Assembly: GCA_945871815.1 (NCBI GenBank)
Contig: CAMBXM010000009.1
Coordinates: 1 to 49,019 of the forward strand
DNA: 49,019 nucleotides
Source of the DNA: Singulisphaera sp. GP187
Lineage (GTDB): Bacteria; Planctomycetota; UBA1135; UBA2386
Reading direction: 5' to 3'
Every line of letters begins with the position of its first letter. The stretch's first letter is position 1. This document shows, in pieces, positions 48,397 through 49,019 of the stretch. The notes beneath the pieces are model-generated. The model was not told the DNA's origin. It did no database searches and was given only the letters and a program-made list of their open reading frames with translations. Made by a program: the position numbers and the translations under genes.

Positions 48397-49019
48397 ATGC
48401 AAGGTCTCTCGCATCCGGCTCTGCGCTCCTGCGGCATCGCGGCATCGCGGCATCGCGGCATCGCAAGCTACGTGACGTTGTTCTCTGGTGTGTCTCCGGG
48501 CCCCTGCTGCTCGCGCAGTCTCCTGACGGCGTGCAGCCGCATGTCGGGGATGCCTCGGGAGTGCAGCGGCAGGGGCTTCCGGGGTCCGGTGGCACCCCCA
48601 ACAACCCCGCTTGGCCCGACCACCCCAAGGCTAGCGCGATGCTCAACCTGCCGGACCCGCCCCCCGGCAGCTCGCCGATCGACAACCCCGCCGGCAAGTG
48701 GAACTTTGGCGAGTCCGCCGAAGCCGCCGACCACGGTGGATTTCTGAGCTGGCCCAATCCCAACCCGATCCTCGGTGTGCACGTCCACCGCTACAACCCG
48801 CCCTACCCGCCGTTCTCCGGCAGCGCGCCTGAGGGATGGGTGCTGGAGTCCTCGATGGGGGCTCGCTACTGGCGTCTGCGCGGTTATCTGCGCCCGCAGC
48901 CGCTTCCGGGAACGCCTCCATTACCTGTGGACCTGACTGGTCCCGCGGATCCGACGCGCGTCGCCGATGCTGGCTTCGAGCTCATCACCACCGAGTTCCA
49001 CGATCCGAATGCCCGCACC
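48397..49019 (+). CDS. putative phase-variable secreted protein, frame interrupted at 8-bp repeat; continues past window
   Basis: The ATG at 48397 with its strong ribosome site opens one frame that ends at 48747 after 116 residues with no protein-like character. A different frame (codons starting at multiples of 3) is open from 48321 to the window end, has no start codon before GTG 48531, and looks coding. It encodes a basic segment (RHRKLRD), a hydrophobic core (VVLWCVSGPLLLAQ) and then a Pro/Gly-rich region, LNLPDPPPGSSPIDNPAG and WNFGESAEAADHGGFLSW. Removing one 8-base unit from the tract at 48431-48462 joins the ATG to this frame exactly and gives a complete signal peptide. The mature function is unknown. 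Confidence 0.6.
48431..48462 (+). repeat. four perfect tandem copies of the 8-mer GCGGCATC
   Basis: GCGGCATC occurs four times without error at 48431-48438, 48439-48446, 48447-48454 and 48455-48462, followed by GC. The tract begins 34 bases after the ATG of the putative secreted protein. Because 8 is not a multiple of 3, each gain or loss of a unit changes the reading frame. I noticed no other short tandem repeat of this kind in the window. Confidence 0.95.

Overview
The window is GC-rich and densely coded, and it reads as chromosomal core DNA of an aerobic, two-membrane (diderm) bacterium. The evidence is an alternative complex III plus caa3-type oxidase operon, a full bacillithiol synthesis gene set, MCE/MlaE-type lipid transport genes, a DUF481-type outer-membrane barrel and a dnaA-dnaN-dciA-gyrB replication block. 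This combination suggests Planctomycetota or a similar deep-branching lineage; that is an inference, because no rRNA gene or other taxonomic marker is present. I saw no tRNA, rRNA, CRISPR array, prophage or insertion sequence.

Layout: (1) 2-769, the end of a secreted-type SGNH hydrolase gene. (2) 1001-14070, a 13-gene respiratory operon: actA-actB-actC-actD-actE-actF, a small membrane protein, sco, then coxB-coxA-coxC-coxD. Electrons would pass from quinol through ACIII to a cytochrome c-fused oxidase. A perfect 11-bp stem-loop separates the ACIII/SCO part from the cox part. (3) 14092-17684, a SNF2-family ATPase and a SWIM zinc-finger protein that overlap by 4 bases. (4) 17910-24044 on the minus strand, a six-gene cassette: polytopic membrane protein, TIM-barrel isomerase, degenerate NAD epimerase, two GT2 glycosyltransferases and an FAD oxidoreductase. 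It is probably a surface-glycan or lipid-linked sugar pathway. (5) 24485-27358 on the minus strand, a split proton-translocating transhydrogenase (pntAA-pntAB-pntB), divergent from pyrF. (6) 28507-34698, the bacillithiol genes bshC, bshB1 and bshA, with an orphan ParA and a degenerate histidine-kinase-like protein between them and a cysteine desulfurase after them. (7) 35129-41101, dnaA, a 567-bp gap, dnaN, dciA and gyrB, with no recF. (8) 41183-44167, an MCE protein whose C-terminal part looks like a dead trypsin-like protease, followed by an ABC ATPase fused to an MlaE-type permease. (9) 44207-48100, an orphan MshEN-domain protein, a TatA-like protein on the minus strand, the ABC-F factor EttA and a DUF481 barrel.

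The most unusual feature lies at the right edge. A strong Shine-Dalgarno and ATG (48385-48399) lead into four perfect copies of an 8-base unit (48431-48462). The long downstream frame, which begins with a signal-peptide-like core and runs off the window, is out of frame with that ATG. Loss of one unit would join them exactly. This looks like a phase-variable (contingency) switch held in the OFF state for a secreted protein, or else an assembly error in the repeat. Other points worth following are the MCE/pseudoprotease fusion, the ParA and pseudo-kinase pair inside the bacillithiol block, the unassigned glycan cassette, and the replication region without canonical DnaA boxes.
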